Source of the DNA: Streptomyces roseoviridis
GTDB lineage: Bacteria > Actinomycetota > Actinomycetes > Streptomycetales > Streptomycetaceae
Reading direction: 5' to 3'
DNA: 64,000 bases
Assembly: GCF_039535235.1 (NCBI RefSeq)
Contig: NZ_BAAAWU010000001.1
Location: 5,084,001-5,148,000 of the forward strand
The notes beneath the pieces are model-generated. The model saw only the letters and a program-made list of their open reading frames with translations, was not told the DNA's origin and searched no databases. The translations under genes were made by a program, and so were the position numbers. Positions 22,535-31,571 of this stretch are shown here, in pieces; the stretch's first letter is position 1, and every line of letters begins with the position of its first letter.

Positions 22535-25402
22535 ATGACCGAGATCAACACGGCTGCCGAGACGGCGGCCCCGCATCGCTACACGGCGGCCGTGGCCGCC
22601 GACATCGAGGCACGCTGGCAGGACGCCTGGGACGCCGAGGGCACCTACGAGGCCCCGAACCCCACCGGTGACCTGGCCGGGGACGCGGCCGTGGCGGCCC
22701 GCCCCAAGAAGTTCATCATGGACATGTTCCCGTACCCCTCCGGTGCGGGTCTGCACGTCGGTCACCCGCTGGGCTACATCGCCACCGACGTCTTCGCCCG
22801 CCACGCGCGCATGACCGGGCACAACGTCCTGCACACCCTGGGCTTCGACGCCTTCGGACTGCCGGCCGAGCAGTACGCCGTGCAGACCGGCACGCACCCG
22901 CGCGTGTCCACCGAGGCCAACATGGAGAACATGAAGGTCCAGCTGCGCCGGCTGGGCCTGGGCCACGACAAGCGCCGGTCGTTCGCCACGATCGACCCGG
23001 ACTACTACAAGTGGACCCAGTGGATCTTCCTGCAGATCTTCAACTCCTGGTACGACGACGAGGCGAAGAAGGCCCGCCCCATCGCCGAGCTGGTCGAGCA
23101 GTTCGAGAACGGCACCCGCGAGGTTCCCGGCGGCCGTGACTGGAGCGCCCTGAGCGCCGTCGAGCGCGCCGACGTCCTGGGCGAGTACCGTCTGGCGTAC
23201 GCCTCCGACGCGCCGGTCAACTGGTGTCCCGGCCTGGGCACCGTCCTGGCCAACGAGGAGGTCACCGCCGACGGCCGCTCCGAGCGCGGCAACTTCCCCG
23301 TCTTCAAAGCCAAGCTGCGCCAGTGGAACATGCGCATCACCGCCTACGCGGACCGCCTGCTGGACGACCTGGACGCGCTGGACTGGCCCGAGGCCATCAA
23401 GCTGCAGCAGCGCAACTGGATCGGCCGCTCCGAGGGCGCCCGGGTCGACTTCCAGGTCGGCGACGCCGGAGCGATCACCGTCTTCACCACCCGCCAGGAC
23501 ACCCTGTTCGGCGCCACCTACATGGTGCTGGCCCCCGAGCACGACCTGGTCGAGAAGATCGTCCCGGCCGCCTGGCCCGAGGGCACGCACGAGGTGTGGA
23601 CCGGCGGTCACGCCACCCCCGCCGAGGCCGTCGACGCCTACCGCAAGCAGGCCGCCTCGAAGTCGGACGTCGAGCGGCAGGCCGAGGCCAAGGAGAAGAC
23701 CGGCGTCTTCACCGGCGCGTACGCGACCAACCCGGTCAGCGGCGAGCAGGTCCCCGTCTTCATCGCCGACTACGTCCTGATGGGCTACGGCACCGGCGCG
23801 ATCATGGCCGTCCCGGCGCACGACTCCCGCGACTTCGCCTTCGCGCGCGCCTTCGAGCTGCCGATGCGCTGCGTCGTGGAGCCGAGCGACGACCGCGGCA
23901 CCGACCCGGCCGCCTGGGACGACGCCTTCTCCTCGTACGAGGCCAAGCTGATCAACTCCGCCAACGCGGAGGTCTCCCTGGACGGCCTGGGCGTCGTCGA
24001 GGCCAAGGAGCGGATCACCGCCTGGCTGGCCGACCGCGGCATCGGCGAGGGCACGGTCAACTTCCGTCTGCGCGACTGGCTGTTCAGCCGCCAGCGCTAC
24101 TGGGGCGAGCCCTTCCCGATCGTCTACGACGAGGACGGCGTCGCCCACTCGCTGCCCGAGTCGATGCTGCCGCTGGAGCTGCCGGAGGTCGACGACTACT
24201 CGCCGCGCACCTTCGACCCGGACGACGCGGACACCCAGCCGGAGACCCCGCTGTCCCGCAACGAGGACTGGGTCAACGTCACCCTGGACCTGGGCGACGG
24301 CCCCAAGAAGTACCGCCGCGAGACCAACACCATGCCCAACTGGGCCGGTTCCTGCTGGTACGAGCTGCGCTACCTGGACCCGCACAACGACGAGAAGCTG
24401 GTCGACCCGGCGATCGAGCAGTACTGGATGGGCCCGCGCGAGGGCATGCCCACCGGTGGCGTCGACCTGTACGTCGGCGGTGCCGAGCACGCCGTGCTGC
24501 ACCTGCTGTACGCCCGCTTCTGGTCCAAGGTCCTGTTCGACCTGGGCCACATCTCCTCGGCCGAGCCGTTCCACAAGCTGTACAACCAGGGCATGATCCA
24601 GGCCTTCGTCTACCGGGACTCCCGCGGCATCGCCGTCCCGGCCGCCGAGGTCGAGGAGCGCGACGGCGCGTTCTGGTACCAGGGCGAGAAGGTCAGCCGC
24701 GTCCTGGGCAAGATGGGCAAGTCCCTGAAGAACGCGGTCACTCCCGACGAGATCTGCTCCGAGTACGGTGCCGACACCCTGCGCCTGTACGAGATGGCCA
24801 TGGGCCCCCTGGACGTCTCGCGCCCGTGGGACACCCGCGCGGTCGTCGGCCAGTACCGCCTGCTGCAGCGGCTGTGGCGCAACGTCGTCGACGAGACGAC
24901 CGGTGAGGTCACCGTCGTCGACGAGCCGGCCGACGAGGACACCCTGCGGGCCCTGCACAAGGCGATCGACGGCGTCTCCCAGGACATGGTCGCGATGCGC
25001 TTCAACACCGCCATCGCCAAGATCACCGAGCTGAACAACCACCTGACCAAGTCCGGCGGTCCGGTGTCCCGGCAGGTCGCCGAGCAGCTGGTGCTGCTGG
25101 TCGCCCCGCTGGCCCCGCACATCGCGGAGGAGCTGTGGCACCGCCTCGGCCACACCGACTCGGTCGTGCACCAGGACTTCCCCGTCGCCGACCCGGCGTA
25201 CGTCGTGGACGAGACCGTGACCTGCGTCGTGCAGATCAAGGGCAAGGTCAAGGCGCGTCTGGAGGTCTCTCCGTCCATCAGCGACGCGGACCTGGAGGCC
25301 CTGGCGCTCGGTGACCCGGCCGTGGTCGCCGCGCTGGGCGGCGCGGCGATCCGCAAGGTGATCGTCCGTGCGCCGAAGCTGGTCAACATCGTGGCCGGCT
25401 GA
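22535..25402 (+). CDS. leuS: Leucyl-tRNA synthetase
   Basis: Class I aminoacyl-tRNA synthetase charging tRNA-Leu; 955 residues, slightly longer than the typical bacterial enzyme. HVGH at residue 74 is the HIGH motif. The editing (CP1) domain includes FTTRQDTLFGATYMVLAPEH and GTGAIMAVPAHDSRD. The second ATP motif is KMGKS at 726-730, with Gly instead of Ser, a form also seen in other actinobacterial LeuRS. ATG 22535 has AAGGA just upstream. Expression is predicted to be attenuated by the leader peptide at 22373. Confidence 0.98.
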   Translation: MTEINTAAETAAPHRYTAAVAADIEARWQDAWDAEGTYEAPNPTGDLAGDAAVAARPKKFIMDMFPYPSGAGLHVGHPLGYIATDVFARHARMTGHNVLHTLGFDAFGLPAEQYAVQTGTHPRVSTEANMENMKVQLRRLGLGHDKRRSFATIDPDYYKWTQWIFLQIFNSWYDDEAKKARPIAELVEQFENGTREVPGGRDWSALSAVERADVLGEYRLAYASDAPVNWCPGLGTVLANEEVTADGRSERGNFPVFKAKLRQWNMRITAYADRLLDDLDALDWPEAIKLQQRNWIGRSEGARVDFQVGDAGAITVFTTRQDTLFGATYMVLAPEHDLVEKIVPAAWPEGTHEVWTGGHATPAEAVDAYRKQAASKSDVERQAEAKEKTGVFTGAYATNPVSGEQVPVFIADYVLMGYGTGAIMAVPAHDSRDFAFARAFELPMRCVVEPSDDRGTDPAAWDDAFSSYEAKLINSANAEVSLDGLGVVEAKERITAWLADRGIGEGTVNFRLRDWLFSRQRYWGEPFPIVYDEDGVAHSLPESMLPLELPEVDDYSPRTFDPDDADTQPETPLSRNEDWVNVTLDLGDGPKKYRRETNTMPNWAGSCWYELRYLDPHNDEKLVDPAIEQYWMGPREGMPTGGVDLYVGGAEHAVLHLLYARFWSKVLFDLGHISSAEPFHKLYNQGMIQAFVYRDSRGIAVPAAEVEERDGAFWYQGEKVSRVLGKMGKSLKNAVTPDEICSEYGADTLRLYEMAMGPLDVSRPWDTRAVVGQYRLLQRLWRNVVDETTGEVTVVDEPADEDTLRALHKAIDGVSQDMVAMRFNTAIAKITELNNHLTKSGGPVSRQVAEQLVLLVAPLAPHIAEELWHRLGHTDSVVHQDFPVADPAYVVDETVTCVVQIKGKVKARLEVSPSISDADLEALALGDPAVVAALGGAAIRKVIVRAPKLVNIVAG

Positions 25403-25535
25403 CGGCCGGACGACGACCACCGGGTCTTCCCCTAGGGGGAGGCTGGGGGCAGGTTGGGGGTTCCCCTGGAACCGTCGGCCTGCCCCTTCCGTTTACCGTG
25501 GAGGAACCACAATCGAGGCCGGAGGGGCGAGCCAC

Positions 25536-26240
25536 ATGGAAGCCTTGATCACGATCTTGGCATTGCTCTTCGTCGCCTTCGTGGCGCTCGGGGTCTATGC
25601 CACGGTGAAGGTGGCCAAGGCTGCCAAGCGCGGCGTCGACCGCACCATCGACCAGGCCAAGCGCACGGTCGAGGACACCACGCTGCGGGCCAAGAGCTTC
25701 GGCCACACCGGCGTCGCCGGCGAGCTGGCCCAGCTGCGGCTCTCGCTGCGCACCTCGATGCGCGCCACCCAGGACGCGCTGGAGGCGGGCGTCGCCGAGG
25801 ACGCGTCCCTGAGGGAGTCCCTGGACCTCTTCCAGCGGCTGACCGCCCATGGGCGGGAGCTGGACGAGGACCTCAAGAGGCTGGAGCGCGAGCCGGACCG
25901 GGCCCACGTCGCCGGACAGCTGCCCGATCTCCGCCGGCGCACCGAGCAGATCACCCACTCCGCCGACGCGCTGCGCTTCGCGGCGCGCGACCGGGCCCGC
26001 CAGTTCGCCCAGGACGACCTCTCCTCGCTGAGCGCCCAGATCGACATGGAGGCGGGCGCCCTGCGCCACTGGACCCACACCGACGGCCCGGGCGAGGCCA
26101 CGGCTCCGGGACAGCGGGGAGCGGCCGCGCCGGGACCGGAGGCCGCGGCGCCCGAGCAGCCGCAGGCGATCACCGGCCCCGACCCCCGTCTGACGGCGTA
26201 CCCGTGGCAGAAGTCCACCCGCCCGGAGAGCACCACCTGA
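25536..26240 (+). CDS. Membrane-anchored coiled-coil protein, conserved hypothetical
   Basis: 234 residues. A membrane segment is at about residues 4-24 (LITILALLFVAFVALGVYATV). It is followed by a mostly helical charged region (about 30-185) rich in Arg, Glu, Leu and Gln with heptad-like spacing, and a Pro/Ala tail. Function unknown. ATG 25536 has GGAGGGG 11 bases upstream. The 133-base gap from leuS holds a G/C-rich low-complexity stretch with a small perfect inverted repeat at 25459-25473 and no gene. Confidence 0.7.
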   Translation: MEALITILALLFVAFVALGVYATVKVAKAAKRGVDRTIDQAKRTVEDTTLRAKSFGHTGVAGELAQLRLSLRTSMRATQDALEAGVAEDASLRESLDLFQRLTAHGRELDEDLKRLEREPDRAHVAGQLPDLRRRTEQITHSADALRFAARDRARQFAQDDLSSLSAQIDMEAGALRHWTHTDGPGEATAPGQRGAAAPGPEAAAPEQPQAITGPDPRLTAYPWQKSTRPESTT

Positions 26241-26332
26241 GACCTGCCCCGGCGGCCGGCCGGGCGCGGCTCCGGGAGCCGCGCGGGAGAGCGCTGACGG
26301 GGCCCGGGCTGCCGCGCGGCGGCCTCGGCGGG

Positions 26333-26338
26333 TAACCT
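26333..26338 (+). promoter_or_regulatory. -10 box (TAACCT) of degV
   Basis: TAACCT, seven bases, then ATG 26346: leaderless geometry. Confidence 0.55.
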
Positions 26339-26345
26339 CCCGCTC

Positions 26346-27191
26346 ATGTCCCGGCATGTCGCGATCGTCACCGATTCCACGGCCTACCTGCCACCCGAGG
26401 CGATGGAGCGGCACGCCATCACGGCCGTTCCGCTCACCGTCGTCATCGGGGACCGCGCGCTGGAGGAGGGCACGGAGATCTCGGCCCGCTCGCTCGCGGA
26501 AGCGCTGCAGAAGCGGCGCTCGGTGACCACCTCGCGGCCCGCGCCCGAGGTCTTCGCCGAGACCTACCGCGCCGCCGCCGAGGCCGGGGCCCAGGGCATC
26601 GTCTCGCTCCACCTGTCCGCCGAGGTCTCCGGCACCTACGACGCCGCCGTGCTGGCCGCCCGGGACGCGCCCGTGCCGGTCCGGGTCGTCGACACGCGGA
26701 TGATGGGAATGGCGCTGGGCTTCTGCGCGCTGGCCGCGGCCGAGGTCGCCGAGGCGGGCGGCTCGGTCGACGAGGCCGCGGCGGCGGCCGAGAAGCGGGC
26801 CTCGAACACCTCCGCCTTCTTCTACGTCGACACGCTCGACTACCTGCGGCGCGGCGGGCGCATCGGGGCGGCGCAGGCCCTCTTCGGATCCGCGCTGGCC
26901 GTGAAGCCGCTGCTCGAACTCGACGGCGGGCGGATCGAACTGCGGGAGAAGGTGCGGACGGCGTCGAAGGCGATCGCGCGGCTGGAGGAGATCGCGGTCG
27001 AGCGGGCCGGAGCCGGCCCCGTGGACGTGGCCGTGCACCACCTGTGCGCGCCCGAGCGGGCCGCCGCCCTGGCCGAGCGGCTGCTGGCGCGGCTGCCGGA
27101 CCTCGGGGAGCTCCAGGTCACCGAGGTCGGCGCGGTCATCGGCGCCCACACCGGACCGGGTCTGCTCGCGGTGGTCGTCTCGCCGCGCTGA
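26346..27191 (+). CDS. DegV family fatty acid-binding protein
   Basis: 281-residue DegV-fold protein. Family members bind fatty acids and can present them to a fatty acid kinase. It starts VAIVTDSTAYLPPEAMERHAI and has the lipid-binding signature SLHLSAEVSGTYDAA, then YVDTLDYLRRGGRIGAA. The C-terminal domain ends TEVGAVIGAHTGPGLLAVVV, typical of DegV. Full length and intact. It is followed by comEA after 178 bases containing two DnaA-box-like sequences. Confidence 0.95.
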   Translation: MSRHVAIVTDSTAYLPPEAMERHAITAVPLTVVIGDRALEEGTEISARSLAEALQKRRSVTTSRPAPEVFAETYRAAAEAGAQGIVSLHLSAEVSGTYDAAVLAARDAPVPVRVVDTRMMGMALGFCALAAAEVAEAGGSVDEAAAAAEKRASNTSAFFYVDTLDYLRRGGRIGAAQALFGSALAVKPLLELDGGRIELREKVRTASKAIARLEEIAVERAGAGPVDVAVHHLCAPERAAALAERLLARLPDLGELQVTEVGAVIGAHTGPGLLAVVVSPR

Positions 27192-27291
27192 TCCGCGGCC
27201 GGGCCACGAGGCGTTCCGGTCCCTGGCCGTGCTTCCTGCCGCGTGCCGTCCCGTGGCGTCCCTCGTGCCGTCCCTCGTTCGGGTGGTGGAG

Positions 27292-27318
27292 TTATCCACA
27301 ACTGGGTGGTTGTCCACC
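27292..27318 (+). promoter_or_regulatory. Pair of DnaA-box-like sequences upstream of comEA
   Basis: TTATCCACA (27292-27300) matches the classical DnaA box exactly, and TTGTCCACC (27310-27318) differs by one base from the streptomycete form TTGTCCACA. Centres are 18 bases apart in the same orientation. A binding function is inferred only. Confidence 0.35.
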
Positions 27319-27369
27319 GGATTTGAGGCGTCTCAGCGGATTCCGGTGAAGCTGCCTACCGTCGGATCC

Positions 27370-28413
27370 ATGACTCTTCGCACACACATCGGATCAGGAC
27401 GCGGTACGGCGACCAGCGGGCCCGGGCGGGCCCCGGGATCGGACGGCCGCGCCGCACGGCGGCCCCCACGGACGGCGGGGGCGACTCGTCCGGCACGACC
27501 GGCGCCGGAGACGGTGCGACGACGGGGCGAGGCACTGTTCCCGGCGTCGTCGCCTCCGCCGCCCGCCCCGAGGCCCCCGGAGCCGGCCGGACCTGCCACG
27601 GGGGAGCGGGCGGGACCGGAGCCGCCCATGCGGCGCGCGGAGAGGTTACGGCTCGCGGTGCGCGAGCGGCTGCCGCTGTGGGTCCAGTCCCGGTGCGGCC
27701 TGGAGCGGCGCTCGCTTGCGGCGCTCGCGGTGGTCCTGGTCGTGGGTGCCGGCGTCGCGGGAGCCTCCTTCTGGACGGGCCGGCCCCAGCAGGTCAGGGC
27801 GCCCGAGGTCGTCGTGGCGGCCCGGCCCCTGCCCGGGGCCACGCCCTCGCTCCCGGAGTCCGGGCCGACCGGGTCTCTCACGTCCGCCGGGTCTTCCGTG
27901 CCCTCCGTACCGACGGGGCCGGGCACGGGGGCCGGGGCGGGTGCCGGCCCGGCAGCGGGTGCGGTGGTCGTGGTGGATGTCGGGGGCAAGGTGCGCCGGC
28001 CCGGGGTGTTCACCCTGCCCGCCGGGTCGCGCGTTACCGATGCCCTGCGCGCGGCCGGCGGGATCCGGCCGGGCACGGACCTGACCGGTCTCAACCGGGC
28101 CCGGGTGCTGCAGGACGGTGAACAGGTCGTGGTCGGACTCCCGGCGGGGCCGAGCGGTGCGGGAGCCGGGGGAGCGGCCGGCACGGGGTCGGGTGCGGGA
28201 CTGGGGCCACCGAGCCCGACGAGCCCGCTGAGCCTCAATGCGGCGACCGCGGAACAGCTCGACGAGCTGCCCGGGGTGGGCCCCGTGCTCGCCCGGCACA
28301 TCGTCGAACACCGCGCCCGGCACGGCGGGTTCCGGTCGGTCGCCGAACTCCGGGACGTCAACGGCATCGGCGAACGCCGGTTCGCGGAGCTCGCACCGCT
28401 GGTCCGGCCATGA
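27370..28413 (+). CDS. comEA: ComEA-like DNA-binding competence protein (contains a TTA codon)
   Basis: 347 residues. A long Pro/Arg/Ala cytoplasmic region precedes one membrane segment at about 115-135. The outside part has an SLBB domain (about 197-255, VVVDVGGKVRRPGVFTLPAG) and two helix-hairpin-helix motifs at the C-terminus (LNAATAEQLDELPGVGPVLA and VNGIGERRFAEL) that bind DNA. ComEA passes DNA to ComEC. The codon at 27646-27648 is TTA, which in streptomycetes needs the bldA tRNA. The stop overlaps comEC (ATGA). Confidence 0.9.
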   Translation: MTLRTHIGSGRGTATSGPGRAPGSDGRAARRPPRTAGATRPARPAPETVRRRGEALFPASSPPPPAPRPPEPAGPATGERAGPEPPMRRAERLRLAVRERLPLWVQSRCGLERRSLAALAVVLVVGAGVAGASFWTGRPQQVRAPEVVVAARPLPGATPSLPESGPTGSLTSAGSSVPSVPTGPGTGAGAGAGPAAGAVVVVDVGGKVRRPGVFTLPAGSRVTDALRAAGGIRPGTDLTGLNRARVLQDGEQVVVGLPAGPSGAGAGGAAGTGSGAGLGPPSPTSPLSLNAATAEQLDELPGVGPVLARHIVEHRARHGGFRSVAELRDVNGIGERRFAELAPLVRP

Positions 28414-30857
28414 GCGAGGACCTCCGCGAGGCGGCCCCCCGGGACGAGGGCCCGGCCGATCTGCGGCTCGTCCCGCCGGCCCTGGCCGCATGGGGCGGTG
28501 CCGCGCTCGCTGTGGGGGTCGCCGGCTGGTGGACGCTCGCGGGCGTGCTGCTCTGCCTGGCCGGGGCGGCGCTGCTGCTGGTGCCGGCCGCGCGGCGCGG
28601 ACTGCGGGCGACCGCCTGTGCCGGGGTCCTGCTCTGTGCCGCCGCGGGTGCCGCCTCCGGTGGTCTGCACGCGGCCGACCTACGGCGCGGCCCCGTGCCC
28701 GAACTCGCCGCCGTCGGCGGCCGGGTGGAGACCGAGGTGACGGTCACCGCCGACCCGCGGCTCATCCGGCCCGGGGTGGACGGCGGCCGGGCGGCGCCCG
28801 GCCTCGTGGTCGTGACGGGTGAGGTGACAAGGGTCCGGGACCGGGACGGCACCACGCACCGGACGAGGGCACCGGTCCTGGTCCTCGTGCCCGCGGGCGA
28901 GGGCAGGGGGGAGTGGCTGACGCTGCTGCCCTCGACCCGGCTCGCCGTGCGGGGCAGGCTGGCGCCGGCACGCTCCGGTGACGTCTTCGCCGCGGTCCTC
29001 CGGGCCGACGGCGGTGGACCGCCCCGGATCGCGGGCCGCCCGAGCACGCTCCAGCGCACGGCCGGTGATCTGCGCGCCGGACTGCGGCGGGCGACGGACG
29101 GACTGCCCCCGGACGCCCGGGCCCTGCTGCCGGGGCTGGTCGTGGGCGACACCTCGCGGATCGGACCGGAGCTGAAGGAGGCTTTCGAGGCCACCGATCT
29201 GACGCACCTCCTGGCCGTCTCCGGTTCCAACCTCACCGTCGTCCTGCTGCTCCTGATCGGCAGACCCGGGACGGCCCAGCGGGCGGAGCGCGGTGGGCTC
29301 GCGCCCAGGCTCGGCATCCCGCTGAGGGCCACGGCTCTTGCCGGAGGAGGACTGACGCTCGCTTTCGTGGTGGTCTGCCGCCCGGATCCGAGCGTGCTGC
29401 GGGCGGCGGCGTGCGGACTCGTCACGCTGCTGGCCATCGCGACCGGCCGGCGCCGCTCACTGATCCCGGCGCTCGCCGCCGTGGTGCTGGTCCTCGTGCT
29501 CTACGACCCCTGGCTGGCGCGCAGTTACGGGTTCCTGCTGTCGGTCCTGGCCACGGGAGCGCTGCTCACGGTCGCCCCGGGCTGGAGCGATGCGCTGCGG
29601 CGGCGACGGGTGCCCGGCAGGATCGCCGAGGCACTGGGGGCGACGCTGGCGGCACAGGCGGTGTGCGCGCCCGTCGTGGCGGTCTTCGCGGCACGGGTGA
29701 GCCTGGTGGCGGTGCCCGCCAACCTGCTCGCGGAGCCGGCCGTGGCACCGGCGACGGTGCTGGGGTTCGCCGCCCTGGGGCTCGCGCCCGTGTGGCCAGG
29801 GGCGGCCGAGGCGGTGGCGCGGGTCGCGGGTCTGCCCGCCGGGTGGATCGCACGGGTGGCCCGGACGGGGGCGGAGCTGCCCGGCGCGGAGACGGCCTGG
29901 CCGGACGGCTGGCGGGGCGGCCTGCTGCTGGCGCTGGTCTCCGGCCTGGTCCTCCTCGCGGTGCGGCGGTTGCCGGCACGGCGGTGGATCGGGGCGGGCT
30001 GCGCCGTGCTGCTGTTCCTCGCGGTGGTGCGGCCGCCTCCGCTGGTCCGCCTGGTCACCGGATGGCCGCCGCCGGGCTGGGTGTTCGCGATGTGCCAGGT
30101 GGGCCAGGGCGACGCCACCGTCCTCTCGGCCGGAGGGGACACCGCCGTCGTGGTGGATGCCGGGCCGGACCCGGCGTCCGTCGACCGCTGTCTGCGGGAC
30201 CTCGGGGTGCGCCGGATCCCGCTCCTGGTGCTCACCCACTTCCACGCCGATCACGTCACCGGGCTGCCGGGGGTGTTGCGGGGGCGGGCGGTGGGCGCGA
30301 TCCAGACGACCGGGCTCGACGAGCCGCCCGGACAGGCCGCGTTCGTGCGGCGGACGGCGCTCGCGGCAGGGGTGCCGGTGGTGCGGGCAGGGGCGGGGGA
30401 GCGGCGGGTGCTCGGCTTGCTGGAATGGCGGGTCTTGTGGCCCAGGAACCACGCCGCCGGTGGGCGGCACCTGGCGGAGGGGCCCAATGACGCGAGCGTC
30501 ACGCTGCTCGTCCGGACCGCCGGCGGGGTGCGCCTGCTGCTGCTCGGTGACCTGGAGCCCCCGGCGCAGCAGGCGCTGTTGCGGGACCATCCGGGGCTGG
30601 GCGCGGTGGACGTGCTGAAGGTCGCCCATCACGGTTCGGCCCACCAGGACCCGGGGCTGATGCGGGCGGTGCGGCCGAGGCTGGCCCTGGTGTCGGCGGG
30701 GCGGGACAACCCGTACGGCCATCCCTCGCCGCTGACGGTGGGGGCGCTGCGGGCCGGCGGGGCGCGGGTGCTGAGCACGGACCGGGACGGGGCGATCGCG
30801 GTGACGGGTGCCGGCCAAGGGCTCGCGGCGCACACGTTCGCCGTGGCGTCCCCGTGA
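28410..30857 (+). CDS. comEC: ComEC/Rec2 family DNA-uptake channel protein
   Basis: 815-residue multi-pass membrane protein. An N-terminal soluble part (about 75-210) is followed by the Competence domain with about 8-9 membrane segments (about 240-545; LTHLLAVSGSNLTVVLLLL is its signature start). A C-terminal metallo-beta-lactamase-like domain carries LTHFHADHVTGL and VAHHGS. ComEC imports single-stranded DNA in competent bacteria; natural transformation is not established for most streptomycetes. ATG 28410 overlaps the comEA stop by four bases, so expression is coupled to comEA and its TTA codon. Confidence 0.94.
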   Translation: MSEDLREAAPRDEGPADLRLVPPALAAWGGAALAVGVAGWWTLAGVLLCLAGAALLLVPAARRGLRATACAGVLLCAAAGAASGGLHAADLRRGPVPELAAVGGRVETEVTVTADPRLIRPGVDGGRAAPGLVVVTGEVTRVRDRDGTTHRTRAPVLVLVPAGEGRGEWLTLLPSTRLAVRGRLAPARSGDVFAAVLRADGGGPPRIAGRPSTLQRTAGDLRAGLRRATDGLPPDARALLPGLVVGDTSRIGPELKEAFEATDLTHLLAVSGSNLTVVLLLLIGRPGTAQRAERGGLAPRLGIPLRATALAGGGLTLAFVVVCRPDPSVLRAAACGLVTLLAIATGRRRSLIPALAAVVLVLVLYDPWLARSYGFLLSVLATGALLTVAPGWSDALRRRRVPGRIAEALGATLAAQAVCAPVVAVFAARVSLVAVPANLLAEPAVAPATVLGFAALGLAPVWPGAAEAVARVAGLPAGWIARVARTGAELPGAETAWPDGWRGGLLLALVSGLVLLAVRRLPARRWIGAGCAVLLFLAVVRPPPLVRLVTGWPPPGWVFAMCQVGQGDATVLSAGGDTAVVVDAGPDPASVDRCLRDLGVRRIPLLVLTHFHADHVTGLPGVLRGRAVGAIQTTGLDEPPGQAAFVRRTALAAGVPVVRAGAGERRVLGLLEWRVLWPRNHAAGGRHLAEGPNDASVTLLVRTAGGVRLLLLGDLEPPAQQALLRDHPGLGAVDVLKVAHHGSAHQDPGLMRAVRPRLALVSAGRDNPYGHPSPLTVGALRAGGARVLSTDRDGAIAVTGAGQGLAAHTFAVASP

Positions 30858-30898
30858 GCGAACGCCCGGGAACCGCCCGTGTGCAGCGTCGAGATCAT

Positions 30899-30930
30899 TG
30901 TAAAGGAGTCTTTCTAAAGATATGTTTACA
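30899..30930 (+). promoter_or_regulatory. Extended palindrome (candidate operator) upstream of the winged-helix regulator
   Basis: Outer arms TGTAAA (30899-30904) and TTTACA (30925-30930) and inner arms TCTTT (30909-30913) and AAAGA (30916-30920) share one centre (30914.5); 11 of 16 positions per half-site match. It is AT-rich in a GC-rich genome and ends two bases before ATG 30933, so binding would block transcription or leaderless translation. Confidence 0.7.
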
Positions 30931-30932
30931 TC

Positions 30933-31571
30933 ATGACTGAGCAGCAGCCGCGCAGCATCCGGCTCACCGATCCCCGCGCCCTGCGCGCCTACGCCCACCC
31001 GACCCGGATGACCCTCGTGGGGCTGCTGCGGCGCAGCGGGCCGTTCACCGCCACCCAGGCGGCCGAGCTGACCGGCGAATCCGTCGCCAGCTGCTCGTAC
31101 CACCTGCGGATACTCGCCAAGTACGGGCTGGTCGAGCAGGCGCCCGGCGGCAAGGGGCGGGAGAAGCCGTGGCGGGCGACGGCCCAGTTCACCGAGTGGC
31201 CCGACCACAGCGAGGACGCGGCGGTCGCCGAGGCGGCGAACGCGCTGAGCGGAGCCGCGATCGAGCTGTACTTCCGACGGGTCCTGCGGGCCGTGGAGAA
31301 CCGCCACACCCTCCCCCCGGAGTGGAAGGAGGCCGAGCAGTTCGGCGACACGCTGGTCCACCTCACTCCGCAGGAGCTCGCCGGCCTCGGCCGGCGGATC
31401 CAGGAACTGCTGCGCCCCTACGAGGACCGTGACCTCGATCCGGCCCGGCGGCCCGAAGGGGCCAGGCCCGTGACATTCGTGCGCATCGCCTACCTGGACC
31501 GCGAGTTCCCCGAGGGCGCACCCCGCACCGTCCACCCGCGAGGCGCGGCCGGCGACGACGAGGAGCAGTGA
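30933..31571 (+). CDS. ArsR-type winged helix transcriptional regulator
   Basis: 212 residues. Residues about 10-85 form a winged helix with ArsR-like features (LRAYAHPTRMTLVGLLRRSG, then recognition helix ESVASCSYHLRILAKYGLV). The rest is a helical effector or dimer domain of unknown ligand. It shares four bases (GTGA) with the following MFS gene, and a strong palindrome lies at its start codon. The likely model is an autoregulated repressor of the exporter. No metal-binding Cys motif (CVC) is present, so a metal sensor is unlikely. Confidence 0.88.
   Translation: MTEQQPRSIRLTDPRALRAYAHPTRMTLVGLLRRSGPFTATQAAELTGESVASCSYHLRILAKYGLVEQAPGGKGREKPWRATAQFTEWPDHSEDAAVAEAANALSGAAIELYFRRVLRAVENRHTLPPEWKEAEQFGDTLVHLTPQELAGLGRRIQELLRPYEDRDLDPARRPEGARPVTFVRIAYLDREFPEGAPRTVHPRGAAGDDEEQ

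Noticed and set aside
22526..25420. 964-codon open frame antisense to leuS
   Set aside because: Valine/glycine/aspartate-rich shadow of the leuS codons; no motif, no ribosome site, while leuS is fully conserved.
25403..25535. Terminator downstream of leuS
   Set aside because: Only a 6-bp stem with a 3-base loop at 25459-25473 in G-rich low-complexity sequence; too weak to call.
28410..30857. Active natural competence system
   Set aside because: Only comEA and comEC are present here; a DNA-uptake pseudopilus, ComFA and regulators are not in the window, so natural transformation cannot be claimed.
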